33,246 bases of DNA from Candidatus Bathyarchaeia archaeon (lineage in GTDB: Archaea > Thermoproteota > Bathyarchaeia > Bathyarchaeales > DTEX01): positions 1 through 33,246 of the forward strand of contig JAVZNR010000014.1 of the NCBI GenBank assembly GCA_038882715.1, given 5' to 3'. The stretch's first letter is position 1; every line of letters starts with the position of its first letter. The notes below the pieces were generated by a model that saw only the letters and a list, made by a program, of their open reading frames with translations, was not told where the DNA came from and searched no databases. The translations under genes were made by a program, and so were the position numbers. This document shows positions 7,765-15,797 of the stretch, piece after piece.

Positions 7765-8631
7765 ATGGAGAAGAGTTTTTCAGAGTATAGAATTATTGAT
7801 TGCCACACTCATATCGGAAACTTTATAGACATAAATAACCCGTTTTCACCCCAATGGGATAAAGTGACTCTTGAGGTTTTACTCTCCTTCCTCAATGATA
7901 CTAAGGCTTCAGGAGCGGTTTTACTGGCAATCTACAGCTGGAATAACACTCCAATAATAATGCCAACGCAATACGTGTTAGAGGCCTATAGAATGCATCC
8001 CGACAAATTTATACCGTTCTGCGCGCTGGACGTTAGAGAACCCTTCTTCGAGGAGGAGACACGACTCTACATAGACATGGGGTGCAAGGGTTTTGGAGAA
8101 TATACCTCCAAGGTGCCTTTAGATCACAGAGTAAACTTGAAGCTCTTCAATATTTGCGCAAAATTCGAGGTGCCAGTTTTAATTCACGTAGCTGCCTCGG
8201 AGAACGATCCCTACGGAGCCTTAGACCCCGACCTGATGGGGCTTGAGAGGATCGCGAGAAAATTCGATAACGTGAACTTTATAATGCATGGGCCCGGATG
8301 GTGGCGGCATATATCTGCTGATGTCCCACAGGAAGCTAGTTATCCTCAGGGTCCGGTTGAGAAGGCTGGAAGAGCCGTTCTTCTGCTTGAGAGCTACCCG
8401 AATATATATGGGGATTTATCAGCGTTCTCAGGATACAATGCTCTGCAAAGAGACCTAGATTTCGGCAAAAGGCTCCTAGAGAAACTTAACACGAAGCTTC
8501 TGTACGGCACGGATTTAGAGGCATTTTTCTCATCAAACCATTCGCTCCTAAATCTGCTGAGAAACATGAATCTCGGCGATGAAGCCTACAAGAACATTTT
8601 TCACAGAAACCTAGAGAGATTGCTCCGCTAA
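7765..8631 (+). CDS. Amidohydrolase family 2 (PF04909) metal-dependent hydrolase or decarboxylase
   Basis: A 288-residue TIM-barrel amidohydrolase. The N-terminal metal motif is IIDCHTHIGNF (H-x-H). Further ligands are in LIHVAASE and FIMHGPGWW, and the C-terminal Asp is in LLYGTDLEAFF. Family members hydrolyse C-N or C-O bonds or decarboxylate ring acids. The start has GGTG about 8 bases upstream (AGAAGGTGTGAATACTT). It is the second gene of a two-gene operon with the aminotransferase and ends 3 bases from the convergent sialidase-like locus. The pairing suggests that both act on the same amino-compound, but this is inference. Confidence 0.85.
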   Translation: MEKSFSEYRIIDCHTHIGNFIDINNPFSPQWDKVTLEVLLSFLNDTKASGAVLLAIYSWNNTPIIMPTQYVLEAYRMHPDKFIPFCALDVREPFFEEETRLYIDMGCKGFGEYTSKVPLDHRVNLKLFNICAKFEVPVLIHVAASENDPYGALDPDLMGLERIARKFDNVNFIMHGPGWWRHISADVPQEASYPQGPVEKAGRAVLLLESYPNIYGDLSAFSGYNALQRDLDFGKRLLEKLNTKLLYGTDLEAFFSSNHSLLNLLRNMNLGDEAYKNIFHRNLERLLR

Positions 8632-8634
8632 TGA

Positions 8635-9637
8635 TCATTCAAGAGCTATTTCAGCCACATATATATCGGCTATGTTTAATGGAGCCGAGATATCGCCATC
8701 AATCACGCCGCCCAGATAAGCATGCTGCGAGTAATAACTTATGATGATCCTATCGCGATCGCAGGATATTAAGCCCGGATACGCTGCGTCGCCGCAGGAA
8801 GGCAACGCGAAAAACGGTTCCACAGCTCCATGCGCCTTGACGACGAATATGCCGGTGTTACCGGCCGGCGTGTCTTGCGGTATCCATTGAGCGCTCATAT
8901 GCCTGCGTCCCGCAACAAGTATTTTGTCGCCGCATTTGCAGAAGACTGGGCAGTGGATTGTAATCTTCAAATCTATTCTCCCCCACTCTAGATATGGCGG
9001 CTTAGAGTAATAGAAGAGGCTGTGATCCGGGCTCCTGCCTGAGCGGGCGATACACCATAATTCGCCATCCCCTTGAAAAAGCAGGTCTGCCTCATTGGGT
9101 TTATCCTCCTCCCCCGCGATTCTCGAATGCTTTCTCCAGTTTAAGCCGTCGTCGCTTACAAGCAAATCTAGGAAGGATCTGTGTTTTTCTCTTGGGTCGC
9201 TCCAGCCGTAGGCTGCTGAATAAAAGACCCCAATGATAGCGAACCCTCCATAACCAGCAGTTCCGCCCATATGCTTGGATCGGGTTAGACCAGTTGAATC
9301 CATCGTCCGTAAAAGCCACGTGTGAAATAAGGGGGCCATAATAGTTGTCAAGCCATCCCTCAGGTTTAGGAAGCCATGTGCCGAAGTAAACATACAGCCG
9401 GTCTTCAACAGCGCATAATTTCGGATCCCTATCATCGCCAACAGTCTTTAAGCGGGCAGTCTTCCGCCATCTCTTCAGATCCTCTGAGCGCATAACGATT
9501 ATTTCGCCGTCACGTGATATATGGGCTGACCCACGTCGATAGGTAAGCCAATAGGCGCCGCGCCAAAAGCATAGGTCTGTAAATGCGTTATGCCATCCAT
9601 CGCGCACAACTGTTCGATGAGAAATAATTTTCGTCAT
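8635..9637 (-). pseudogene. Sialidase-like (BNR) beta-propeller protein, single-base frameshift
   Basis: Two overlapping frames join into one protein of about 333 residues. The upstream frame (from the ATG at 9637; another ATG at 9649) gives HNAFTDLCFWRGAYWLTYRRG, SRDGEIIVMRSEDLKRW and DRDPKL, motifs of exo-alpha-sialidase-like six-bladed propellers. The downstream frame resumes with FYSAAYGWSD and LVSDDGLNWRKH (a second Asp-box-like motif) and runs to 8635. The switch falls in a run of four G (complement 9228-9231): removing one G restores a continuous reading frame (…YHWVFYSAAY…). GGTGG precedes the 9637 start. Either a true pseudogene or a sequencing/assembly error. It follows the aldolase gene by about 80 bases on the same strand. 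Real sialidase activity is uncertain; other glycan-binding or lyase roles are possible. Confidence 0.7.
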
Positions 9638-9719
9638 GGCCGCCACCATGCAATAAAAACAGCATGTCTCATTCTATTCGGTTAAAGCATGTTTTAATGT
9701 TTCTAAAAGTCTGCCAGCA

Positions 9720-10502
9720 TTAACCAGCATAGGTTTTCTTAACCTTTCTTAGAGTCTCCCTCACCCCAGCTGCCAGAAAATCTAGGTCGCTTCCAATACA
9801 TATAAGCCTGAATCCCATCTCAAGGTATTTCCCAACATTATTTATGCCGGAGAATATGCCGGGTGTAACGCTTGTTCCCTTATGGGCCTCTAAAACCGTT
9901 TTTATCGCCTCGGCAACAGCAGGGTTTTCAGGATGGCCGAGGAAGCCTAATGAAGCCGATAAATCCGCCGGCCCTATTATTGTCGCGTCTAAGCCTTTAA
10001 CGGAAACTATATCCGTAATTTTTTCCACAGCCTCCTTAGTCTCAATCTGGGCGACTATAACCACCTCTTCATCGGATTTCGTGACATACTCCGTAAAACT
10101 TCTAAACCATGTGGGCCTTCTCGGCCCGCATCCTCTAACCCCCTTCGGCGGATACATGCAATATTTCACGGCGTTTTCAGCCTCAACTCTATTGTTAACC
10201 CATGGGATTATCACGCCATCCGGCCCTAGATCGAGAACCCTTTTTATATACACTGGATCGTTCCACGGGACTCGGACAAGGGACGCAACCCCGGATCCGC
10301 GAATAGCCTGCAGTATTGTCTGCACCGATTTTATCTCTAGCGGGCAGTGCTCCATGTCTATCCAGAACCAGTCGAAACCCAGCGTGCTCATAAACTCCGC
10401 GATATCCGGTTCAGGGGTTGATATGACGGCGCCCAGCAATGGTTCTCCGCTCCTAAGCCTACTCTTAAACTGCCCGAAAAACTCTTCAGAACTGAAATTC
10501 AC
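9720..10502 (-). CDS. HpcH/HpaI family aldolase (class II pyruvate aldolase-like)
   Basis: A 260-residue (beta/alpha)8 aldolase. Family catalytic residues are visible: H52 in WIDMEHCPLE, R77 in LVRVPWND, and the metal ligands E154 (AQIETKEA) and D180 (GPADLSASLG). Enzymes of this type cleave 4-hydroxy-2-oxo acids to pyruvate and an aldehyde, as in sugar-acid or aromatic breakdown. The start is a GTG at 10502 with AGGTGG six bases upstream. It is upstream of, and likely co-transcribed with, the sialidase-like locus, and divergent from the alpha/beta hydrolase. It is the clearest sign that the block handles sugar acids or keto-acids. Confidence 0.87.
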   Translation of the reverse strand: MNFSSEEFFGQFKSRLRSGEPLLGAVISTPEPDIAEFMSTLGFDWFWIDMEHCPLEIKSVQTILQAIRGSGVASLVRVPWNDPVYIKRVLDLGPDGVIIPWVNNRVEAENAVKYCMYPPKGVRGCGPRRPTWFRSFTEYVTKSDEEVVIVAQIETKEAVEKITDIVSVKGLDATIIGPADLSASLGFLGHPENPAVAEAIKTVLEAHKGTSVTPGIFSGINNVGKYLEMGFRLICIGSDLDFLAAGVRETLRKVKKTYAG

Positions 10503-10671
10503 ACCATACCACCTCGCTCTTTAAACTCTAAATTCATCTTAAAGTTAACCTTGAAGCGCTTATATCTCTATGCCGTTTTCGCCGCACTTTTATAAGCCGC
10601 ATGCTATCAACAATGTCTATAAAGATGTCTACTGGAGCGTATGGCTGTTGCTTGAAATTAAGGGAAAATAC

Positions 10672-11448
10672 ATGGTTGAAAAATATCTTGTTGGAGATGA
10701 AAGGATTCCGCTTTTAATTATTTACCGTGAGCGAGAGGAGCCTATGCCCACAATAATATGTCTCCACGGATTTACTGGTAGCAAGGAAGGGTTGCTGACG
10801 CCGTACCTAAAATTTGCGGATGCAGGTTTCTGCTCAGCGGCGATTGATGCGCGGATGCACGGGGAGCGTTTCGACCCCGATTTCTGGTTTAAATTCACTG
10901 AAAACTTCCCAAAAACTTTCTTAACCACTGTCGTGGAGACGGCGAAGGATATTAGCAGGGTCATAGATTTCTTGGGGTCGAGGAGTTTCGTTGACTTAGA
11001 AAGGATTGGGTTGATGGGGATTTCAATGGGCGGCTTTATAACATCGGTTGCAGTAACAATGGAGAAGAGAATAAGAGCTGCGGCTTCGATCATTGGAGCC
11101 GCAAATTTCCCCCATTTAATTAGAAACCTAGCCTCCATAGATATCCTTCCATTTAAATGCTTTAGAAGGGAGGCGATGCTTAATCCCGATGAGGAGACTA
11201 GAAGGCTTTTCGAGCAATACGATCCCTTAAATAATTTGGAGAGGTTTCCGCCAACAGCTCTGCTTCTATTGGGGGGAATTGCGGACAACCTTGTGCCTAA
11301 GGAATGCATCGCTCCCCTATACGAGGCTCTTAAACCCTACTACCGCAATAATCCAGACGATCTTAAACTAGTTATGTACGACGTGGGCCACACATATACC
11401 CTGGAGATGGAGAGCGAGGTAATGCGCTGGTTTAAAGAGAAACTCTAA
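10672..11448 (+). CDS. Alpha/beta hydrolase (YitV/dienelactone hydrolase-like esterase)
   Basis: 258 residues from the preferred ATG. The fold markers are LHGFTGSKEG (oxyanion region, residues 31-40), the nucleophile elbow GISMG with S118, the acid D205 (GGIADNLVP) and the base H240 (DVGHTYTLE). The sequence around AAIDARMHGERF resembles the YitV group of esterases. There is no signal peptide. The ATG at 10672 is preferred because AAGGGA lies 7 bases upstream and homologous proteins begin near here. An in-frame ATG at 10570 would add 34 residues, and a TATA-like TTATATC at 10560 lies only a few bases before it. It is divergent from the aldolase gene. The substrate is not predictable. Confidence 0.82.
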   Translation: MVEKYLVGDERIPLLIIYREREEPMPTIICLHGFTGSKEGLLTPYLKFADAGFCSAAIDARMHGERFDPDFWFKFTENFPKTFLTTVVETAKDISRVIDFLGSRSFVDLERIGLMGISMGGFITSVAVTMEKRIRAAASIIGAANFPHLIRNLASIDILPFKCFRREAMLNPDEETRRLFEQYDPLNNLERFPPTALLLLGGIADNLVPKECIAPLYEALKPYYRNNPDDLKLVMYDVGHTYTLEMESEVMRWFKEKL

Positions 11449-11582
11449 GATTTAGATGAATGTGGCCTGCCTTTCTTCTAGCCTAAACCCGACGCTTCGC
11501 CTCCATCGCTGCCCTAGGTGAAACAACTCTGTCTTAGTTAATTAAATAGGGGAGAGGCGAGGGTTAAGATGCATCAATATGA

Positions 11583-12098
11583 TTAAGCCGGAGTACCTCC
11601 GGGCGTTCTGGATGGCGCCGGTTCCATTCCTAGTGTTGGCCTCTTATCGATCATAAGCCCAAAATACGGTGCCCTCCTCATCCAGTAATTATATAAGCGA
11701 GTGGAGTAGGTTGTGCTCCTATCGATGAGTTTTGCTTGCCAATTGAAAGCGGTTCTCCAGCGCTTCCCGGTTATAAGAATTTTAATGAAGTTGATGAAAT
11801 TCAGAATTCCGGCAGCTATACTGTAGAGAAGAATAATGAGACTGAATGCCAAGCCGTAAACAAAGCCTACTAGACCGGCTAGAAAGCTCCATATTATCCT
11901 CACTATTAATTCTAGGCGCGAAGCCTTTTCATCAAAGAATATGGTTGCCGTCTGAATCTGATAAGATATGGGGACTTCCACCATCACGGGCGGTGGCGGT
12001 GGGGGCGGTGGCGGCACAGCGGTTAAACTTGCCCCGCAATACGAGCAGAAAGCTGCTTCTGGAGGAACTTCCCTACCACAACTTGGACAGATCGACAT
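11583..12098 (-). CDS. Zinc-ribbon membrane protein with DUF4389-like region
   Basis: 171 residues from the ATG at 12098. The start is fixed by GGAGAGGT eight bases upstream and by the N-terminal zinc ribbon that begins at once: MSICPSC...CSYCG, ligands C4, C7, C18 and C21. Then comes a run of nine prolines, then two membrane segments (about residues 65-100), and an Arg-rich cytoplasmic part (FNWQAKLIDRSTTYSTRLYNYW) like DUF4389. An in-frame ATG at 12188 is possible but has no ribosome binding site. It follows the KITE-like gene by about 90 bases on the same strand, so it may be the last gene of the SMC operon. The molecular role is unknown. Confidence 0.72.
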   Translation of the reverse strand: MSICPSCGREVPPEAAFCSYCGASLTAVPPPPPPPPPVMVEVPISYQIQTATIFFDEKASRLELIVRIIWSFLAGLVGFVYGLAFSLIILLYSIAAGILNFINFIKILITGKRWRTAFNWQAKLIDRSTTYSTRLYNYWMRRAPYFGLMIDKRPTLGMEPAPSRTPGGTPA

Positions 12099-12188
12099 TA
12101 AGATTACCTCTCCTATATGTCTGAGCTTCCACGTATAAAGAATTTTCGCCGCCAAACAGCGGTAATTAAAACGGCTTAAAATGGGCAT

Positions 12189-12773
12189 CTACATTTTTGC
12201 TTCTGATTCGAGCAGTAAATCTATTAGTTTCTTCTGATCGACTTCGGCCCTCGTCCTCCACCCCAAATAGATCTGTCCATTCTCGTCCTCAACCATATAT
12301 CCAAGCCTAATAAACTTGCTGAGGTCTATTTCAACCCGCCAATCTGGAATCTTAGCCTTCAACAAATCCTCTAACTCCTTCCTAGGCACTTTCCCGCCCC
12401 TAGATATTATGTACGCTATTGAGGCGCACAGCGCCGCTAAGTCATCTATACGCCATCCAACCAGTTTAGCCTCCTCAACCGTTAAGTCGTCTCTTAAGGT
12501 CACATAGAACCTCGCCTTATCGTAGTGCTCGATTGTTGGGTTTTCAGGCGGGTTCGCTTCCTCAAAGACGATTTTAACTGTGAGCCCCATCTTCGCCAAG
12601 TACTCGTCTAAAAGGTTTACGACTTTGGGGTAATCGGATCCTATTCGCCTCCTCAGCTCCCAACCCTTAGCTCCCGGCGTAGAGTGTCTCCTATAAAGTA
12701 GGAGCTGCGCAGCTTTCCTCATCTTTGAGGCATAGTACGCTTTTCTATCTATGCTCCTCTTTCCTCTCTCCAT
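12189..12773 (-). CDS. Tandem winged-helix (KITE) protein resembling Nse3/MAGE
   Basis: About 194 residues, no recognised enzymatic motif. The layout is two winged-helix-like units (about 18-100 and 107-185). The pattern resembles the MAGE/Nse3 homology domain: an early helix AAQLLLYRRHSTPGAKG, then YPKVVNLLDEYLAKMGL, then FYVTL, then ALCASIAYIISRGGKVPRK, and finally IYLGWRTRAEVD, close to the MAGE ending in which Leu-Trp-Gly-Pro-Arg-Ala precedes an acidic residue. KITE proteins bind the kleisin of SMC complexes; this gene starts inside the kleisin candidate. The ATG at 12773 is chosen; a GTG at 12782 is an alternative, and neither has a clean ribosome binding site. The assignment is from remembered family patterns and needs profile confirmation. 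Confidence 0.6.
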   Translation of the reverse strand: MERGKRSIDRKAYYASKMRKAAQLLLYRRHSTPGAKGWELRRRIGSDYPKVVNLLDEYLAKMGLTVKIVFEEANPPENPTIEHYDKARFYVTLRDDLTVEEAKLVGWRIDDLAALCASIAYIISRGGKVPRKELEDLLKAKIPDWRVEIDLSKFIRLGYMVEDENGQIYLGWRTRAEVDQKKLIDLLLESEAKM

Positions 12774-13576
12774 CTCTCCCACTCTTCAAAGCTTATGGAT
12801 ATTGGGAAAGATATTAACTCGCCTTCACCCTCGTTTAAGGGTTTCTCGTTAGGCAGTATAAATATATCGTTTTCTAGGAAATGTACCTGCAGCCTCGCGT
12901 AGCCGTAGGTTATGAGGAAGCTTGCCAGATAAGCCCTCCTCACGGTCTCCTCATAGGTGTCTGAACCTATGAAATCCCAATACTTAACCCTTCCATTCTT
13001 CGAGGCTAGATCCTTTAACTCAAGCCACATTTTTTCGAGCTCAGCCATGAAGGGTTCGCCTGATAATACGCCTTCCTTAACCATCTCCTCCCTAGTCGCA
13101 AAACCCATATCGGTTTTAGTATAACCGATCTTTTGCCACCTCAAGTTTAGGGGTGGAAGATCGCTCCAATATTTTAAGGCTTCCCGGAAGCCCCTAAGCG
13201 TTAATTGTTCAAGCTCAATTATTGGCCGCCAGACCCTGAGGAAGATTTCAGCCATCCTGTCTATCGGGAGACCGCGGATTTTCTCCTCTATCAGGAAAGG
13301 GTCTCTATAAAGCGCTGTGGCTCTCCGCTTAACCCATTCGCCTTGCATCCTAACAACTGAAGCTATGCTGTTTAACGCTTCGGTGTCTAAGCATAGATCT
13401 TCGGTATCATTCCATAAGGGAAAATAATCTCTTATAGTTTTAATCAAATCATCTACGTCAACGAGATACGGGTCTAAACCCTTAATCTCAACAGTCCTAC
13501 ATGTATCAACTATCCTACGTAGATCTTCCCTAGCCTCCTTAAGCTCCTTTCTTTTTACACTGGCCATAGAGCTCAC
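12749..13576 (-). CDS. Nse4-like kleisin candidate of the SMC operon
   Basis: 275 residues. The C-terminal segment DTYEETVRRAYLASFLITYG (about 206-225), followed by ARLQ and a hydrophobic FILP ending, matches the Nse4 C-terminal winged helix, where a Ser-Phe/Tyr-x-x-Thr-Val pattern precedes Ser-Phe-Leu and a Gly. The N-terminal helix (KRKELKEAREDLRRIVD) could bind the SMC neck, as kleisins do. The middle is mostly helical. The start is a GTG at 13576 with GGGAGGT six bases upstream. It overlaps the SMC stop as GTGA, a strong coupling signal. A kleisin would bridge the two SMC heads and carry the KITE protein. Alternative: an unrelated SMC-neighbour protein; I think this less likely given the gene order. 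Confidence 0.6.
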   Translation of the reverse strand: MSSMASVKRKELKEAREDLRRIVDTCRTVEIKGLDPYLVDVDDLIKTIRDYFPLWNDTEDLCLDTEALNSIASVVRMQGEWVKRRATALYRDPFLIEEKIRGLPIDRMAEIFLRVWRPIIELEQLTLRGFREALKYWSDLPPLNLRWQKIGYTKTDMGFATREEMVKEGVLSGEPFMAELEKMWLELKDLASKNGRVKYWDFIGSDTYEETVRRAYLASFLITYGYARLQVHFLENDIFILPNEKPLNEGEGELISFPISISFEEWERWREERGA

Positions 13577-15588
13577 GAAATAACCTCCCTGATAAGAGAT
13601 TTACCATCAATATTCTGAACCGTGATTATGTGGGCTTCTTTCCCCTCAAAAAACATCTGGTTTGGGGTTATCGCGAGGTACTGTGCGCCCTCATTTTTAA
13701 CAGCCGATATGAGCAGGTTGGCTATTATCTCACGGTTTCTAGGATCCATGTGAACATCGTACTCGTCTATGGCTCTGAACGGGGACTTTATATGCTTTTG
13801 AAGGGCTAATAGAAAAGCCATGGTTGCGGTGCTCCTCTCCCCGCCGCTCTGAGAATATATGTTTAATGGTATTGGCTGAGAACCCTTAAACCCTACGTAA
13901 ATCTCTAAGCCAGCGGCTTCAATATCTTCCTCATTCACTAGGCGCACGAAACCTGAGCCAGCAACCTGAGAGAGAATATTCTGATACTCCGTGTTAACGC
14001 TCTCCAAAATATTTTTAATCACGCTTCTCCACGCCTCCATGCGAACCCTGATCTCCTCCAAGGTTTTCTCACGGTTTTCAGCGGCTATGCGGGCCTTCTC
14101 CTTAAGCTCAAAGTACAGTTTAGAGTAGGACTCATACATTTTTTCAACTTCCTCGGATACCTCTGCCATAGCTAGCAGGCGCCCATCCGTGATGCGGATC
14201 TCATCTAGAATCTCGTTGGGGCTCCTTAAAACAGCTATGCGTGGCCCCTTCTCCTCAGCCTTCTTAATGGCTTCATTGAGACTTAACATTAAATTATCTA
14301 GGCTACTGTTTAAGGCTTGAAGTTCGCTCTGCAATTCGCTTCTTTTGTAGTTTAAGACGGCTGAGCTGACCTTATTGTCGATGAGAGCGTTAACAGAATC
14401 CTCAACCTTCTTCTCAACCCTATATAACTCATCCTTTACATCTAGAAGGCTAACCTCTATGTTGGCGAGCTTTATGCTGGCCAGCTCGCTGAGGTCTCTT
14501 AATTCGCCAATCTTAGACTTAAGCGCGCTAAACCAGCTCTTTAAACCCTCAAAGATTTTCGCTTCGCTGAGTTCTCCCATATTCGTCGCTTCTCTTTTAA
14601 GAGCCGTAGCAGAGAGACCCATGAAGCTTCTCTCCCACTCCCCGAAAAACTCCTCTAGGCTGCTCAGCATGTCTCTGCTCCTAAGAAGGTCAATGTCGTA
14701 TCGGGCTTTCTCCCTCTCGAGGGAGATTCTCTCCTCAAGAAGGCTCCGCCACTTTTCCTTTAAGTTGGCAATGTTCTCTTCAAGCAATTTGATGGAGTTT
14801 TCATGCTCGCTAATAGCATCCTCGATCTTCTTCAGCTCAGCCCTCTTATCCTCAATCTCAACCCGCATTTTATTTACTTCTTCCTCTCTTTTAGCGACCT
14901 CAGCCCAAGCCAGCTCCCGCTCCAAGAAGCGCCTTTTAAGCATGAGCTGCTTTTTCTCTTGATAGCGGTCATACTGCTCACGCCAGTAAGCGAGGGTCTG
15001 CTCAACAGATTCAATCATCTTGTTAAGCGACTCCTCTTGACTAGTTATCCTGCTAAGCTTATTCTGCGCCTCCAGAACGTTTTTCCGATAGGATTCAAGC
15101 CCAACGGCTGACTCCACAAGCCTAAGCTTCTCTTGAGGAGATAGAAGGATGAATTGCTCAGCCATATCTTGATGCATTATTATAAGCATGTTGTCTGGAT
15201 CAACGTTAAAGTGGGAGAGAAGCCTTAAAACTTCGGCTTTACTAGCCGCGACACCGTCAATTTCAAACCAATACTTTCCATCACGCCTTAAAACCCTACT
15301 TAAATAGATTTGATCCTTATTGATTTTTGGAACTGGGCGTTTGCCCTTAACCCTGGAGTTATTTAGGACTAGGGTGACGCGCCCAATATCCTTACCCCAC
15401 CTTATCAGGTCGCTAAGCCTCTTGGAGCGCTCAGTGTAGGATTGACCGAGGGCAACAGATATACCTAAGAGAATCGAGGATTTACCTGCGCCGTTAGGGC
15501 CGCAAATTATGTTGACGCCGGGCTTAAGGGGTACTCTAGCATACTCGTAGGACATGAAGTTCTCCAAGATTATTTCAGATATCAGCAT
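13573..15588 (-). CDS. Compact SMC5/6-like ATPase
   Basis: 671 residues, against roughly 1,000-1,200 for standard SMC proteins. N-terminal head: NFMSYEYARV, Walker A GPNGAGKS (30-37), IMHQDMAEQF (138-146) and LSPQEKLRLVESAVG. Then coiled coil from about 165 to 310, a short non-coil stretch (about 311-365), and a second coil to about 530. C-terminal head: signature SQSGGERSTATM (579-590) and Walker B as SPFRAIDEYDVHMDPRNRE with D608 and E609. The PFRxxDExDVxMDxxNR pattern, the ELAWAEV segment (225-231) and QSGGERS followed by a Thr-Met resemble Smc5/Smc6 more than Smc1-4 or prokaryotic SMC. No Rad50 zinc hook (no Cys pair) and no standard hinge. The ATG has GAGGG seven bases upstream. First gene of a coupled operon. 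Confidence 0.8.
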   Translation of the reverse strand: MLISEIILENFMSYEYARVPLKPGVNIICGPNGAGKSSILLGISVALGQSYTERSKRLSDLIRWGKDIGRVTLVLNNSRVKGKRPVPKINKDQIYLSRVLRRDGKYWFEIDGVAASKAEVLRLLSHFNVDPDNMLIIMHQDMAEQFILLSPQEKLRLVESAVGLESYRKNVLEAQNKLSRITSQEESLNKMIESVEQTLAYWREQYDRYQEKKQLMLKRRFLERELAWAEVAKREEEVNKMRVEIEDKRAELKKIEDAISEHENSIKLLEENIANLKEKWRSLLEERISLEREKARYDIDLLRSRDMLSSLEEFFGEWERSFMGLSATALKREATNMGELSEAKIFEGLKSWFSALKSKIGELRDLSELASIKLANIEVSLLDVKDELYRVEKKVEDSVNALIDNKVSSAVLNYKRSELQSELQALNSSLDNLMLSLNEAIKKAEEKGPRIAVLRSPNEILDEIRITDGRLLAMAEVSEEVEKMYESYSKLYFELKEKARIAAENREKTLEEIRVRMEAWRSVIKNILESVNTEYQNILSQVAGSGFVRLVNEEDIEAAGLEIYVGFKGSQPIPLNIYSQSGGERSTATMAFLLALQKHIKSPFRAIDEYDVHMDPRNREIIANLLISAVKNEGAQYLAITPNQMFFEGKEAHIITVQNIDGKSLIREVIS

Positions 15589-15625
15589 CTGTAGCCCTCT
15601 TGAGACAATATAATGAGCTTGCCCT

Positions 15626-15636
15626 CTTTATTAAGG
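15626..15636 (-). promoter_or_regulatory. Candidate TATA box for the SMC operon
   Basis: On the minus strand CCTTAATAAAG lies about 38-48 bases before the SMC ATG, which would place transcription start near 15607 and leave room for the GAGGG ribosome binding site. A nearer TATA-like ATTATATT (15607-15614) is an alternative. No experimental support. Confidence 0.3.
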
Positions 15637-15705
15637 ATACTCTAAGATCAATAAAAGGTAAGCTCCACCAAACACTTCTATTTTCAACCGTCCGGCGCAC
15701 GTAAA

Positions 15706-15755
15706 TTTAAAGAAAAATTTAAAAGATAAACCAATAGAGCTGGTAATACCGCTCT
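15706..15755 (-). terminator. Hairpin plus T-rich tract after the DUF362 gene
   Basis: On the minus strand AGAGC-GGT pairs with ACC-GCTCT (15736-15755) in an 8-bp stem with a three-base loop and a single bulged base. It is followed by T-rich sequence (TTTTAAATTTTTC) at 15708-15725, as expected for archaeal termination. It lies between the DUF362 stop and the SMC promoter, so it would separate the two units. Confidence 0.45.
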
Positions 15756-15797
15756 TCTTAAAGGCAAATATTTCTAATTAGGGTTTAAAAACTGGCC

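Noticed and set aside
13573-15588. Rad50 or SbcC identity for the SMC-like protein
   Set aside because: No Cys-x-x-Cys zinc hook between the coils and no Mre11 gene nearby; the head motifs fit SMC5/6 better.
15589-15797. tRNA or small RNA gene in the longest gene-free stretch
   Set aside because: Only a hairpin with a T-rich tract and AT-rich promoter-like sequence are visible; no cloverleaf or box C/D pattern.
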